From: an uncultured Verrucomicrobia subdivision 3 bacterium
GTDB taxonomy: Bacteria > Verrucomicrobiota > Verrucomicrobiia > Limisphaerales > UBA11358
Reading direction: 5' to 3'
Assembly (NCBI GenBank): GCA_903858275.1
Contig: CAIOIC010000018.1
Location: 49,143-113,142, forward strand
DNA length: 64,000 bases
A model generated the notes under the pieces. It had not been told where the DNA came from, searched no databases, and was given only the letters and a program-made list of their open reading frames with translations. Positions 9,336 to 18,166 of this stretch are shown piece after piece (position 1 is the first letter of the stretch; every line of letters starts with the position of its first letter). Made by a program: the position numbers and the translations under genes.

Positions 9336-11084
9336 TCAGCACTTCTTCCAATTATACATTCTCCGAGTGAATTCAAATACAGGAATACTGAATATTTTAT
9401 CCAGCAATCCAGGTCGCCATGGACTACGAACCAGATCCAATCCGCCCATATTGTTGAACTGCCCAGCATAACTGAAATGATAGCCTGCTGGTTCCTGACG
9501 CTTGGGACCGCCTCTACCGGTAGTTCCTACGCCAAAAATAACGTCAATTATACAAAACTGCCGAATTTGTTTGGCCCTGGCGCGATCAAAGGCGCTAAAG
9601 CACCCCGTAGCGATGGGTTTGTTGTGCATGGCCTGGTAACCACTCGCCCAACACATGGGTTTTGGTCCGACATCGCCCCCTTTGACACGCCCTACGCCTT
9701 TAGCGACCAGGCGGTGTTTGAGTGATCCCAGCGCCTGACTCCCACTTGCCTGAATCTGTTGGGTTCGGCTCAGTTGCAGCAAATCCTGTTTAAATTTCGA
9801 TTTGGCTTCGTATAGATTGAGGCATTGTTTAGCCACAGCCTCTTTTCTGGGCCGAACCAGACCATCGTAGCGAATCTGATAGCCCACGAACTGCAGCCAT
9901 GGAACACACCCAAACCATTTCCGACCGCTCCAACGGTACGGCGCTTTGCTTTTGTGGTTCCAGTGATTCTTGTCGTAAAAGCGCGTTTTTTCCGGTTTGT
10001 GGAATACGAGTTTGAGGCGGGTCAGTTCATCGAGATATGCCTCAAAAACCTGCTGACAATGCCGGCGATTGGGCGATATCAATACCATGTCGTCACAATA
10101 GCGGTAATAATATATTTCCGCCCCCAGTCGGTTTTGCTCCTGTTCTACGCGTTTGTCGGCCTGATCCATCACGAGATTGGCGATGATTCCCGAAATGGCA
10201 CCTCCCTGAGCTACCCCAATTCTTAAACTTTGGGGATCGCCATGGTGTACGGCCGCCAGTTCTTGGGCCGGCCATTTGAAATAGAAATCGCTATTTATAG
10301 ATTTCAGCCTCGGTTCGGTGTCTTGCAATACATTTTGAGGGAAGCTATAGCAATCGAGGTAGGCTCTGAAGATGCCGGCTGCCCGATCATCCAGATTGAC
10401 CTGTTCAGCGGCCCTGGTGAAAGCGTCGAGCGCCACACCATGATCCACCGTGTCGAAGAATCCCATGATATCGCACTCAGCCACATACAAATCGCGTTCG
10501 GCATTTTGTATGCGTAGATCATGCAATTGGTCGAATGCCTGATGATGAGTACAAACCCGACCATTACGAGCGGATCTGAAAGCGAACGAGGAATCCGAAA
10601 ACAGCGGGTCAAACTGGTCGCACAAATAGCGGGCAAACAAACAGAGAATAAGGTTGTCATCTGTATTGAAGCGGCACAGGGCACGGAATTCGGGTTTGCT
10701 AGGCTTTTTACGAATCCAGTTGATGGTTGGCGAACTGAATGCAAAAGGCAGGCTCGACAGCACACGTTCACGAATAGAGGCGATGTAATTATTTAACGCC
10801 ACCACCCATGGCCTGTTTTGATGTTGTTCTCGCAATACCCTGACTGCCTGTTTTAACGCGGCTAAATCGGGATTTGTGCCATTTGTACGATTGCGAGGCC
10901 TGAACGCTGACCATTCACGTCTTGGCGGCAACAACTGATAATATGGATGATCTGGTGGCGGTTCATTAATGCCGCCAACCAGACGTGAAGTGTAATGGCG
11001 GTCATGTCTGCATCCGGCAAGTTTTACGCGTTCTTTGCAGATTTGGGATATGATGCGCTCGTCACTGAAGTATTGTTCTAGCAT
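9336..11084 (-). CDS. Reverse transcriptase (non-canonical YCDD active site, no visible HNH or maturase domain)
   Basis: RT motifs: AECDIMGFFDTVDH, GVAQGGAISGIIANLVMD, YRYCDDMVLIS, LQFVGYQIRYDG. Confidence 0.92.
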   Translation of the reverse strand: MLEQYFSDERIISQICKERVKLAGCRHDRHYTSRLVGGINEPPPDHPYYQLLPPRREWSAFRPRNRTNGTNPDLAALKQAVRVLREQHQNRPWVVALNNYIASIRERVLSSLPFAFSSPTINWIRKKPSKPEFRALCRFNTDDNLILCLFARYLCDQFDPLFSDSSFAFRSARNGRVCTHHQAFDQLHDLRIQNAERDLYVAECDIMGFFDTVDHGVALDAFTRAAEQVNLDDRAAGIFRAYLDCYSFPQNVLQDTEPRLKSINSDFYFKWPAQELAAVHHGDPQSLRIGVAQGGAISGIIANLVMDQADKRVEQEQNRLGAEIYYYRYCDDMVLISPNRRHCQQVFEAYLDELTRLKLVFHKPEKTRFYDKNHWNHKSKAPYRWSGRKWFGCVPWLQFVGYQIRYDGLVRPRKEAVAKQCLNLYEAKSKFKQDLLQLSRTQQIQASGSQALGSLKHRLVAKGVGRVKGGDVGPKPMCWASGYQAMHNKPIATGCFSAFDRARAKQIRQFCIIDVIFGVGTTGRGGPKRQEPAGYHFSYAGQFNNMGGLDLVRSPWRPGLLDKIFSIPVFEFTRRMYNWKKC

Positions 11085-11311
11085 AAAAATGATGGGGAGG
11101 TTGGTTGCGGACTTAATTGACGCCGAATGGTTCCCGGAACTGGCTGGAGTTGCGGGCTACTTGAATCAGCCAGGATAGTGCCGACGACAACTTGCTCTCG
11201 GCACACGCGACCAGAGACCTCCCCAAAAATGTTTGTATAGTAATTCACGACTTCAATTTGATTAACGGTATTACGATGCAAATTCTTACGCGGAACTTTT
11301 ATGCTGTTCAC
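11078..11311 (-). CDS. Small ORF (77 aa, GTG start) overlapping the polymerase stop and the RT start; possibly a structured leader instead
   Basis: GTGA overlap with upstream stop and ATGCTAG overlap with RT start; region also contains two hairpins. Confidence 0.4.
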   Translation of the reverse strand: MNSIKVPRKNLHRNTVNQIEVVNYYTNIFGEVSGRVCREQVVVGTILADSSSPQLQPVPGTIRRQLSPQPTSPSFLC

Positions 11312-12825
11312 CTAGCTGAGATTGAGCCCCGTTGCCTCCTCGTAGCCTTGCGTTTCCCCGTTGCAGCCGTTGCCACATTTGCCATGTTCACTGGCTCGCC
11401 CGCAGCCGTTTTGACCACCACAACTGGCCGTATGCCCCACTGCCCTTCGCTATGGGACTGCACGTGAGCAATAAGCTGCTTAACCTTGGCTAAAGCCTCC
11501 GCATCATCCTCCCGGCACATCACCCCGCAGCCGTCATATTCGTAGGTCAGGTGCAACCCCAAACGTTCGGCCAGTTTATACAGTTCCATGTTCTGCATCA
11601 GCTCGGTTTCGTAATAGATTGAAATTCCGTTGCCTACCGTAGCGCTGGCGGTTCGTGCCCAGACAGCATGAAGCAGCGGAAAGTTCGTTTTAAACCAGTG
11701 AATGAACTTTTTGTATTTCTCAGCACCGTTTATCGTCTGGTTTAGTGCAGCTTTGGAAGTTTCGCGCGTATAGCCCAGCTCCCTAATCAACACTTCCTTC
11801 GGATCGGTATCGGGGTGGCTAAATATGGCATTCCAGCGTTCCAGTTCAGCCAATATGTCCGAATTCCCCCCATCATAATGAGATAGTGGATTATTATGGG
11901 AGTTGGTGCTGGAGGAGGAAATGCTGGGAATAGATGGTAGTAGGGTGGTAGAGGCAGTAGTGATAATAGGTAATGACAAACTCTGGCTTTGTTCACGTTG
12001 CTTGCGTTGATCATTTTGAACAATTGTATGCTGATGATCCCCGGGCAACAATGGATGATGAGCCTGCCATCCCTTACCTTTTGCGCAATGTACCAGGTAA
12101 TGCGCAAGGAACAGTGGATGACAGCTGCGAATATCCATCACGTATCTATATTTGAGATCGCCACAGCTAAAAAAACGTCTCAGGTCGCTCTTCATCCCCA
12201 CAAACTCATTCCAGACACGCCCATCAGTATTATTGCTCTTGAGCTTGGTGAAATTACGCTTACTGAAATCAGCTAATCTTGTCAATGCATCCAGACGAGT
12301 GAGGTATGGCCAATTGCTTTGCTCGATAAAATCTACAGCGAGCTCATTGTATTTATACTGAATCCGGCCATCGTGAATGTATTGCAAGAACTCGTTGCTA
12401 TAGATTTTGCCTTTGGTTCGATGGTAGCTGGCTCGTTTCTGTAACTGGCGCTTGAGCTTTGGGTCGTGGAAACAATTGCGCAAATACGTCAATTCACAAA
12501 CACTCATCAACTGGGCACCTTTTTCAGTCAGCTTATATCCGCGCGTCTTGGTCCCAACGATGTATTGCCGGTCCACTTCGATGATCCCACAACGAACCAA
12601 AGCATCCAGGCACGGTTTGTATTGCACGCCGTAGTTCTCGAACTGCTCTTTGATCGTCTTGGCGGCTATGTTTGCGTATTCATGGTCGCGGCAGAAATGC
12701 AATACACGGCGCAGAAAGGCATGGGTAGCGCTATAGGCTTTTTCGTTCTGGTAGGCTGGCTCGTCGTACAGTTCAGCGACTAGTTCTATGCTTATGCGCG
12801 GGTTGGTGACTTTGATGGCTGGCAT
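11308..12825 (-). CDS. Replication protein with divergent polymerase-like C-terminus and winged-helix N-terminus
   Basis: YVMDIRSCHPLFLAHYL (possible motif A), SKAALNQTINGAEKYKKF (possible motif B), YEYDGCGVMCRED (possible motif C). Confidence 0.55.
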   Translation of the reverse strand: MPAIKVTNPRISIELVAELYDEPAYQNEKAYSATHAFLRRVLHFCRDHEYANIAAKTIKEQFENYGVQYKPCLDALVRCGIIEVDRQYIVGTKTRGYKLTEKGAQLMSVCELTYLRNCFHDPKLKRQLQKRASYHRTKGKIYSNEFLQYIHDGRIQYKYNELAVDFIEQSNWPYLTRLDALTRLADFSKRNFTKLKSNNTDGRVWNEFVGMKSDLRRFFSCGDLKYRYVMDIRSCHPLFLAHYLVHCAKGKGWQAHHPLLPGDHQHTIVQNDQRKQREQSQSLSLPIITTASTTLLPSIPSISSSSTNSHNNPLSHYDGGNSDILAELERWNAIFSHPDTDPKEVLIRELGYTRETSKAALNQTINGAEKYKKFIHWFKTNFPLLHAVWARTASATVGNGISIYYETELMQNMELYKLAERLGLHLTYEYDGCGVMCREDDAEALAKVKQLIAHVQSHSEGQWGIRPVVVVKTAAGEPVNMANVATAATGKRKATRRQRGSISAR

Positions 12826-13036
12826 ATGTTTTTACGGTTAAATAATTTGATTGTGTGGGCTGGTGGTCAGCGCGAATTCATAAAAATCAAATGGCCGCAA
12901 ATCGAATTTTACGAAGCTACCGAGCCCGACCATGCAATTATTCAGCTTGGCCGGCAGCATTTCCGGCCTGTTTTGGCGCTCATTTGATCCGGATTGTTTG
13001 GGTTTCGCACGCATTTCGATTATAGGCGTTCGACGG

Positions 13037-14161
13037 TCAGGCCGCCGTCTCCACCCTCTCAATTTCGATTTTTCCTGGTGCCGGGGCAGTCTCAGTCTCA
13101 CCGGTCTCAACTGTCTCACTGGTCTCGCCGCCCTCAGTTGAGCTCCACAGTTTCCTGGTGGCGTCGTAGGAGACGTGGCCGTTTTCCCGAAGCAACGCCT
13201 TAACTCTATAGAACGTGGCGCGCGATACGCCTGAATCTATACATTGGGCCAGCCACTCGATGTTCGTCATGGGGGTGACCTTCACGATGTCATACAACAC
13301 CTGGCCAAAACCGTTGAGGTTTTCATCCCGCTCGCTCTGCATTTCTTCCGGGTCCAGATCATCACGTTCCACCATCACCGGATAATCCCACTGCACCACA
13401 AACGGATGCTGCGGCGCTAGATTGCGCAACGTCATCTCCAATGTATAGCAACCGGCAACTTTATGTTCGGTGAGCGTAATTATACTATCCGCATCACGGG
13501 CAAATACTCCGCTGCCGCTCATGCGGTCGATGGCAGCCTTCTTTTTTGCGTCGCCTTTGGTAAAATGATGGGCAAACACCACGGCCGCTCCAGTACGTTC
13601 AGCCAACCGTTCCAACTGATGACAAAGCTCCCCCACGCCGCTGGACATGTTCTCTGATTTGCCGACCATGGCTTTGTAAATGGGGTCGAGGATGATCAGC
13701 GAGTAGTTTTTGCCTTGGATTTCACGAATGATGTTGGCAACCAGAGCTTCGAAGTTGGCCGTCTTGCCACGTAGATTCCAAAGATTGAGGTTGTCCGCTT
13801 TTGAGATTCCACGGCGCTGCATGAGGGTTTCGACACGTGACTTGATGAATGCCCGCTGGATCTCAAAGTTGATGAACAGCACTTTGCCGACGTTGGTTTT
13901 CCAGCGCAGAAAGTCGGTTCCGGTAGCCACGCTCAATGCCATATCGAGCAATATCCAGGTCTTGCCAATTTTACTACCGCTAGCCAACACAGCTTTTGTG
14001 CCCTGATGGATGAGACCGCACACCAGTTCATTGGGGCGAACGATGTCAGTGCTGCTCACAAACTGGGTTGCGTTGTCGATGGCCGGCAGGCCTGGAATAC
14101 GCGGCACTGGGAACAAAGAAAATGTCGATGTTTTCTGAACGTTTGGCGCTATGGTATTCAT
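13037..14161 (-). CDS. RepA-like/AAA_25 RecA-fold ATPase (helicase-like)
   Basis: ASGSKIGKTWILLDMALSVATG, KVLFINFEI, LIILDPIYKAMVG, AVVFAHHFTKGD. Confidence 0.88.
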   Translation of the reverse strand: MNTIAPNVQKTSTFSLFPVPRIPGLPAIDNATQFVSSTDIVRPNELVCGLIHQGTKAVLASGSKIGKTWILLDMALSVATGTDFLRWKTNVGKVLFINFEIQRAFIKSRVETLMQRRGISKADNLNLWNLRGKTANFEALVANIIREIQGKNYSLIILDPIYKAMVGKSENMSSGVGELCHQLERLAERTGAAVVFAHHFTKGDAKKKAAIDRMSGSGVFARDADSIITLTEHKVAGCYTLEMTLRNLAPQHPFVVQWDYPVMVERDDLDPEEMQSERDENLNGFGQVLYDIVKVTPMTNIEWLAQCIDSGVSRATFYRVKALLRENGHVSYDATRKLWSSTEGGETSETVETGETETAPAPGKIEIERVETAA

Positions 14162-14231
14162 ATAAATTGAATTGAATGTTAAATAAAAAGGCCGGGGCAG
14201 TGTTGCACCACCCCGGCCACCGGCTTTCAGC

Positions 14232-14726
14232 TTACGCCGTTTCGGTTTCGCTTCCCGGGGCCATGAACCCCTTGATTACCGAACTCACTTCCTTGCCACC
14301 TTCGGCGTAATCCACATCGACCACAACCTGAACTCCCTGCAACGATTCGGGATTGAAATCGTAGAGGTCCGTCTTGGTGAGGGCGGCGTTCATCAAGGAA
14401 TTATAATCCTTGATGAACAGCGTGATCCCACGACCGTTCTCGGCCAGGTTGTAGCTTTTGGTCAGCTTGAACGCCTGACCTTTGCTGTTCTTGGCGTCGA
14501 GCTGGACCACGATGTCCATACGGTTGAACTCTTCGCCATCTTCCGTCCCTGACAAGTTCACCACTTCGGTGATTACGCCAGGGTTCTTACCTTTGGGTGC
14601 GATCTCCGGACGAGCCAGCAAGGTAAACTTGCTGGTTTTGTTGGTAATCACGATCCCTTTATTACTGTTAGTTGTGGTTTTCATTTGGTTGGTTGTGTTG
14701 TGCCGGTTTGTTGCCGGCTGATTCAC
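14232..14726 (-). CDS. SSB-like / phage-type ssDNA-binding protein candidate
   Basis: Beta-rich ~160 aa protein at the head of a replication operon; weak family resemblance only. Confidence 0.5.
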   Translation of the reverse strand: MNQPATNRHNTTNQMKTTTNSNKGIVITNKTSKFTLLARPEIAPKGKNPGVITEVVNLSGTEDGEEFNRMDIVVQLDAKNSKGQAFKLTKSYNLAENGRGITLFIKDYNSLMNAALTKTDLYDFNPESLQGVQVVVDVDYAEGGKEVSSVIKGFMAPGSETETA

Positions 14727-14731
14727 TGCAA

Positions 14732-14929
14732 CTATCGGTTGTTATTATCCGACTGGTTCGAGTTATTAAGGTGGGAACTGAACCAGCAGTTCCCGGTGTA
14801 GTGCGCTTGAACAACCTCTGACGCCTGGCAAATTCCTTTGTGTTCAATGTTCAGTTTAGAACTGGTATTTGGTTTCACAGGATTTGCTTTGGTTGTCGTT
14901 TCGTTCTTCATTTGCTCTACACCTAACAC
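14732..14929 (-). CDS. Small hypothetical protein
   Basis: Codirectional ORF upstream of the SSB-like gene; low complexity. Confidence 0.35.
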   Translation of the reverse strand: MLGVEQMKNETTTKANPVKPNTSSKLNIEHKGICQASEVVQAHYTGNCWFSSHLNNSNQSDNNNR

Positions 14930-15025
14930 AACGAAAGTGAGCGTGACTTTCTTACAGGGTTTTTCAGGAAAATCGTGAATTGCTATAATCCCTCGTATTT
15001 ACTAGTGTTTCGAAACGTATTTTCC

Positions 15026-15637
15026 ATGTCTGACGCCGTTGAAAACCACGATTTTACGCTCGACCAGTTGAAAGCTGGTGACGAACGGGCGTGGAATAGT
15101 GCATTTACCTGCTTGTACGGCTTGGCGTTCAATGTTCTGCAGGGGATGAATCTGGCTCTGCAATTTCAGGATTTGGAGGAATCAGCCCAGGACGCTGTCA
15201 TAGAAATCATCAATCATTATGTGGCAAACGCTGAGTCGGTCGATGATTTGAAGCGGCTGGCCATCACCATTGCCAAACGTAAGGCGCTGGATCTGCTCGA
15301 CAAATATGGCGCTGGCATACGTGACCACCGCAAAACTGATTCTCTGAATGCCGTCGACAGTGAAGGCCAGCCATTGATCAAAGAAAAGCGATTGCCCTCC
15401 GATCAAAACAGCCCGGAAATTCTGGCTGACAAGGTGGAGCGCGCCCTGTTGCTGCGTGAGGCCATGAAGGAACTGCCACAAAATAAGGCCAATCTGCTGA
15501 GCGACTATTATTTTAACGAGCTGACCCAACAGGAATTGGCTGACAAATACGGCATGAAGCTCAGCTCGGTGGGCGGCTATTTGAACCGTGCGTTGGGCGA
15601 TTTGGAAAAAATATTAAAAAAACAGAATTTGTTGTAA
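15026..15637 (+). CDS. ECF-like RNA polymerase sigma factor
   Basis: KAGDERAWNSAFTCLYGLAFNV... and sigma4-type HTH ELTQQELADKYGMKLSSVGGYLNRALGDLEKIL; ORF begins at 14975, ATG at 15026 preferred. Confidence 0.85.
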   Translation: MSDAVENHDFTLDQLKAGDERAWNSAFTCLYGLAFNVLQGMNLALQFQDLEESAQDAVIEIINHYVANAESVDDLKRLAITIAKRKALDLLDKYGAGIRDHRKTDSLNAVDSEGQPLIKEKRLPSDQNSPEILADKVERALLLREAMKELPQNKANLLSDYYFNELTQQELADKYGMKLSSVGGYLNRALGDLEKILKKQNLL

Positions 15638-15668
15638 GAAAGGCGTGCTCGTTTCCGTTAGAGAAACG

Positions 15669-15839
15669 ATGCGTAAGCTAAAACATAATAAAATCGTGGG
15701 TCTGCTGCGTGAAGCCGGCCCGATACTGAAGCGGATGAAATCACGCAAGCCGCCCAAAACAGTGGCAGCCAAACTAAAGCAGGCCGTTCGCCGAAAGTTT
15801 GGCCAAAAGACACAAAAAACTGATATAAACACATCATGA
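15669..15839 (+). CDS. Small basic protein sharing a motif with the N-terminus of the next gene
   Basis: LLREAGPILKRMKSRKPPKTVAAKLKQAVRRKF; overlaps next start (ATGA). Confidence 0.6.
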   Translation: MRKLKHNKIVGLLREAGPILKRMKSRKPPKTVAAKLKQAVRRKFGQKTQKTDINTS

Positions 15840-16306
15840 GCGAAGACGCCAAATCGCGAATGGAGCAGATGCTCCGCGAAGCCGCTCCGATCCTAAAGCA
15901 ACAGGATCGGGCTGTGGCCGTTCCTGCTCATGTGTTGGCCAAATTGCAGGCAGCTAAAGAAAAGAAGTTTCCAGCAATACAAATCCTGACCACCAAGGAA
16001 ATGGAGCCGCTGCTGCTGAAAGTTTTGGCAAAGCGATCCATGGACGGTGTTGAATTGATCTTGGGATTGGAAAAGGCGCACATTCAACTCAAAGATGCGA
16101 GCGAAGGGGTCATCTACGGCCTACTTTCAAAACTCGAATCCGCAGGTCATCTGCAAACTGAGTGGCGGGAACAGGGCGGACGGATGATGAAAATCTATCG
16201 TGTCACCGAAGCCGGTCGAGGATTGCTGCAAACCAGCCAGGCAGATGCAACGCAGATGGATGCTTGGTCGGCCAAGATTTTAGCATTTGATTCCACAGGT
16301 GCATAA
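15836..16306 (+). CDS. PadR-type transcriptional regulator with N-terminal extension
   Basis: MDGVELILGLEKAHIQLKDASEGVIYGLLSKLESAGHLQTEWREQGGRMMKIYRVTEAGRGLL. Confidence 0.85.
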   Translation: MSEDAKSRMEQMLREAAPILKQQDRAVAVPAHVLAKLQAAKEKKFPAIQILTTKEMEPLLLKVLAKRSMDGVELILGLEKAHIQLKDASEGVIYGLLSKLESAGHLQTEWREQGGRMMKIYRVTEAGRGLLQTSQADATQMDAWSAKILAFDSTGA

Positions 16307-16308
16307 AA

Positions 16309-17088
16309 ATGACTGACCTACTGCGAATTCCACCAGCGGTAAATCTGTCATTTGAGAGGTTGGCCAATCAGATCTGTGAACAAGCCAAGCTGGATTATGA
16401 CACTTGGCATCTTCACAGCCATGAATTAGTGACGCACCTGCAGGCCCGTTGGCGGGAGGGCATTGAAAAAGGTTTGAGCACCGATGCGGCAGAAGAGCGG
16501 GCATTAACCCTGTTTGGAAAACCTTCAGATGTTGCCAAAGCGTTGCGCAAGCCCTGGCTCACCCGGTTGCTGAATTACAAACGCTTTCGTACTGAGCGCT
16601 TGCTGGTCTTTTTGGCTGCATACGTTTTCTATGCTTGGATGCAGGTTTTGGACGTGCATTACCGGCATCATATGGATGGCGCCCAGATCGATGTGGACAA
16701 AATAATGCTGCCGTTCACTCCGCAATTTTTCACCGAGGGCATGGGGGTTTTCTTTGTGGGCATTGCAACGGTTCTGGCAGTGGTGGCGATTCAATGGAAG
16801 CCTATTTATACGAACCAGAAATTGAATCAGTTCCTGCAAATTCGCTACGCGCTGCTGGCTCTGGTTGCCTTTTCCCTGTTCGAACTATCGGTCAAACCAT
16901 GCGCCCTGACTTTGGAGACATTCCAAAAATATGAATCGTATCTTTTCTACCAAGGATATTGCGTTCTACATATTCTCGGCGTCATCTTCGGTTGGCTCGG
17001 CGTGGCTTGTTTGGCAGTGGAATTGTTCGGCAAGCCTAGTCATTTTCGCAATCAGAAGCTCGAAGCCGGTCCGCTAAAAGCTACCTGA
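16309..17088 (+). CDS. Permease-prefix-domain-like membrane protein
   Basis: EKGLSTDAAEERALTLFGKPSDVAKALRKPW followed by about four TM segments. Confidence 0.7.
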   Translation: MTDLLRIPPAVNLSFERLANQICEQAKLDYDTWHLHSHELVTHLQARWREGIEKGLSTDAAEERALTLFGKPSDVAKALRKPWLTRLLNYKRFRTERLLVFLAAYVFYAWMQVLDVHYRHHMDGAQIDVDKIMLPFTPQFFTEGMGVFFVGIATVLAVVAIQWKPIYTNQKLNQFLQIRYALLALVAFSLFELSVKPCALTLETFQKYESYLFYQGYCVLHILGVIFGWLGVACLAVELFGKPSHFRNQKLEAGPLKAT

Positions 17089-17091
17089 CCG

Positions 17092-18063
17092 ATGGCTGCA
17101 ACCCGAAAAACATTCCTGCAGGCGGTCTGCTGCCTGTTCGCGTCGGTTTTTGTGTCTTCATGTTTTTCTGCGTCGGCCCCGGACTCGAAGCCGTCTTGGA
17201 TCACGTTCTCAATCACAATTCCCGAGGTAGCGCTCAAGGCGCGACTGGAACAAGTTTTGCCAGCTGAATTATCGTTTGAAGAGGAAGATGAGAAATACGG
17301 TATCCATTTTCGCAATCTCAAGATTTCCCGCAAACATCTGGTTTTGACCTGGAAAAATGGCGGACTTGAAATCAAGACCTTCGCCACAGCCAGTTTTCAA
17401 TTTAAAGTCGGCGTGATACCGGTGTGGGAGGACATGACGGCTGAGATGATTGCCGGAATGCACCTCAAGCCGACCATAGGCAAAGACTGGAAGTTGCACA
17501 TGCACGCTGAGCCAATGCTTAAGGTCACGAAAATCGGTAAAATTGGCATGTTCAATGCCGGCAATCTGGTAGCAGCCTGGCTCAAGTCGAATTACATCCA
17601 ACCCCAAGTAACGGGTTTTGAAGATTTTATAGAACAAAGCGACTTCGTGAAGACTGCGGTAGAAGAAACAGCCCAACAGATGGCTGATGGGATCAAAGTT
17701 GGCGGAAAGTGGGAGCAGATAAACGTGAAGACATTTGCAGAACCAATTTTCTCAGATGATCGAGGAAGCTTGGTTTGTCAGGTCCACGCCAAAACGATCA
17801 TCGCCACACCAACAAAGCATAAACCAAAAGCGCAAAAGTGGACCGGACTGCCGCCCGTGTCTTCGCGCGGCTTGGAGGATGAATTGCCAAACATGGGGAA
17901 TATCACCATTTCCGTGAATGACCAATTACCGCAAACGAAGGGCCAGTCCCTGAATCTGAATCTGGATCTGGATTTGGTGCATCCAAATCAAATCAAGGGA
18001 CGAGCCAGCATCATTTTGAAAAAGATCAATTTTGATATGATTGATGGTCTCGTTGCCCCATAG
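17092..18063 (+). CDS. Lipoprotein of unknown function (DUF4403-like candidate)
   Basis: Signal peptide with lipobox-like FVSSC; repetitive beta-rich body. Confidence 0.55.
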   Translation: MAATRKTFLQAVCCLFASVFVSSCFSASAPDSKPSWITFSITIPEVALKARLEQVLPAELSFEEEDEKYGIHFRNLKISRKHLVLTWKNGGLEIKTFATASFQFKVGVIPVWEDMTAEMIAGMHLKPTIGKDWKLHMHAEPMLKVTKIGKIGMFNAGNLVAAWLKSNYIQPQVTGFEDFIEQSDFVKTAVEETAQQMADGIKVGGKWEQINVKTFAEPIFSDDRGSLVCQVHAKTIIATPTKHKPKAQKWTGLPPVSSRGLEDELPNMGNITISVNDQLPQTKGQSLNLNLDLDLVHPNQIKGRASIILKKINFDMIDGLVAP

Positions 18064-18082
18064 AATCTGAGGGCTAAAATAC

Positions 18083-18116
18083 AAAAGGCACCGGGTTTTG
18101 AGGCCCGATGCCTTTT
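18083..18116 (+). terminator. Intrinsic terminator
   Basis: AAAAGGCACCGGG / CCCGATGCCTTTT, 12 of 13 paired. Confidence 0.8.
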
Positions 18117-18166
18117 GGGACGTGCTAGCCTACCCGCATTTTTGCATTTGCCGATGCGACTTCCGT

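Noticed and set aside
4160-11084. Diversity-generating retroelement pairing the RT with the FGE-domain C-terminus as variable region
   Set aside because: RT motif 4 reads QGGAISG rather than the DGR-typical GxxxSQ, and no template-repeat copy of the FGE 3' end was seen near the RT. A dot-plot of 5200-5374 against 6400-11400 would settle it.
8740-11311. Group II intron encoding the RT
   Set aside because: No maturase/HNH region recognised and no domain V-like GAGC...GUUC hairpin seen downstream; the RT sits in a tightly overlapping operon.
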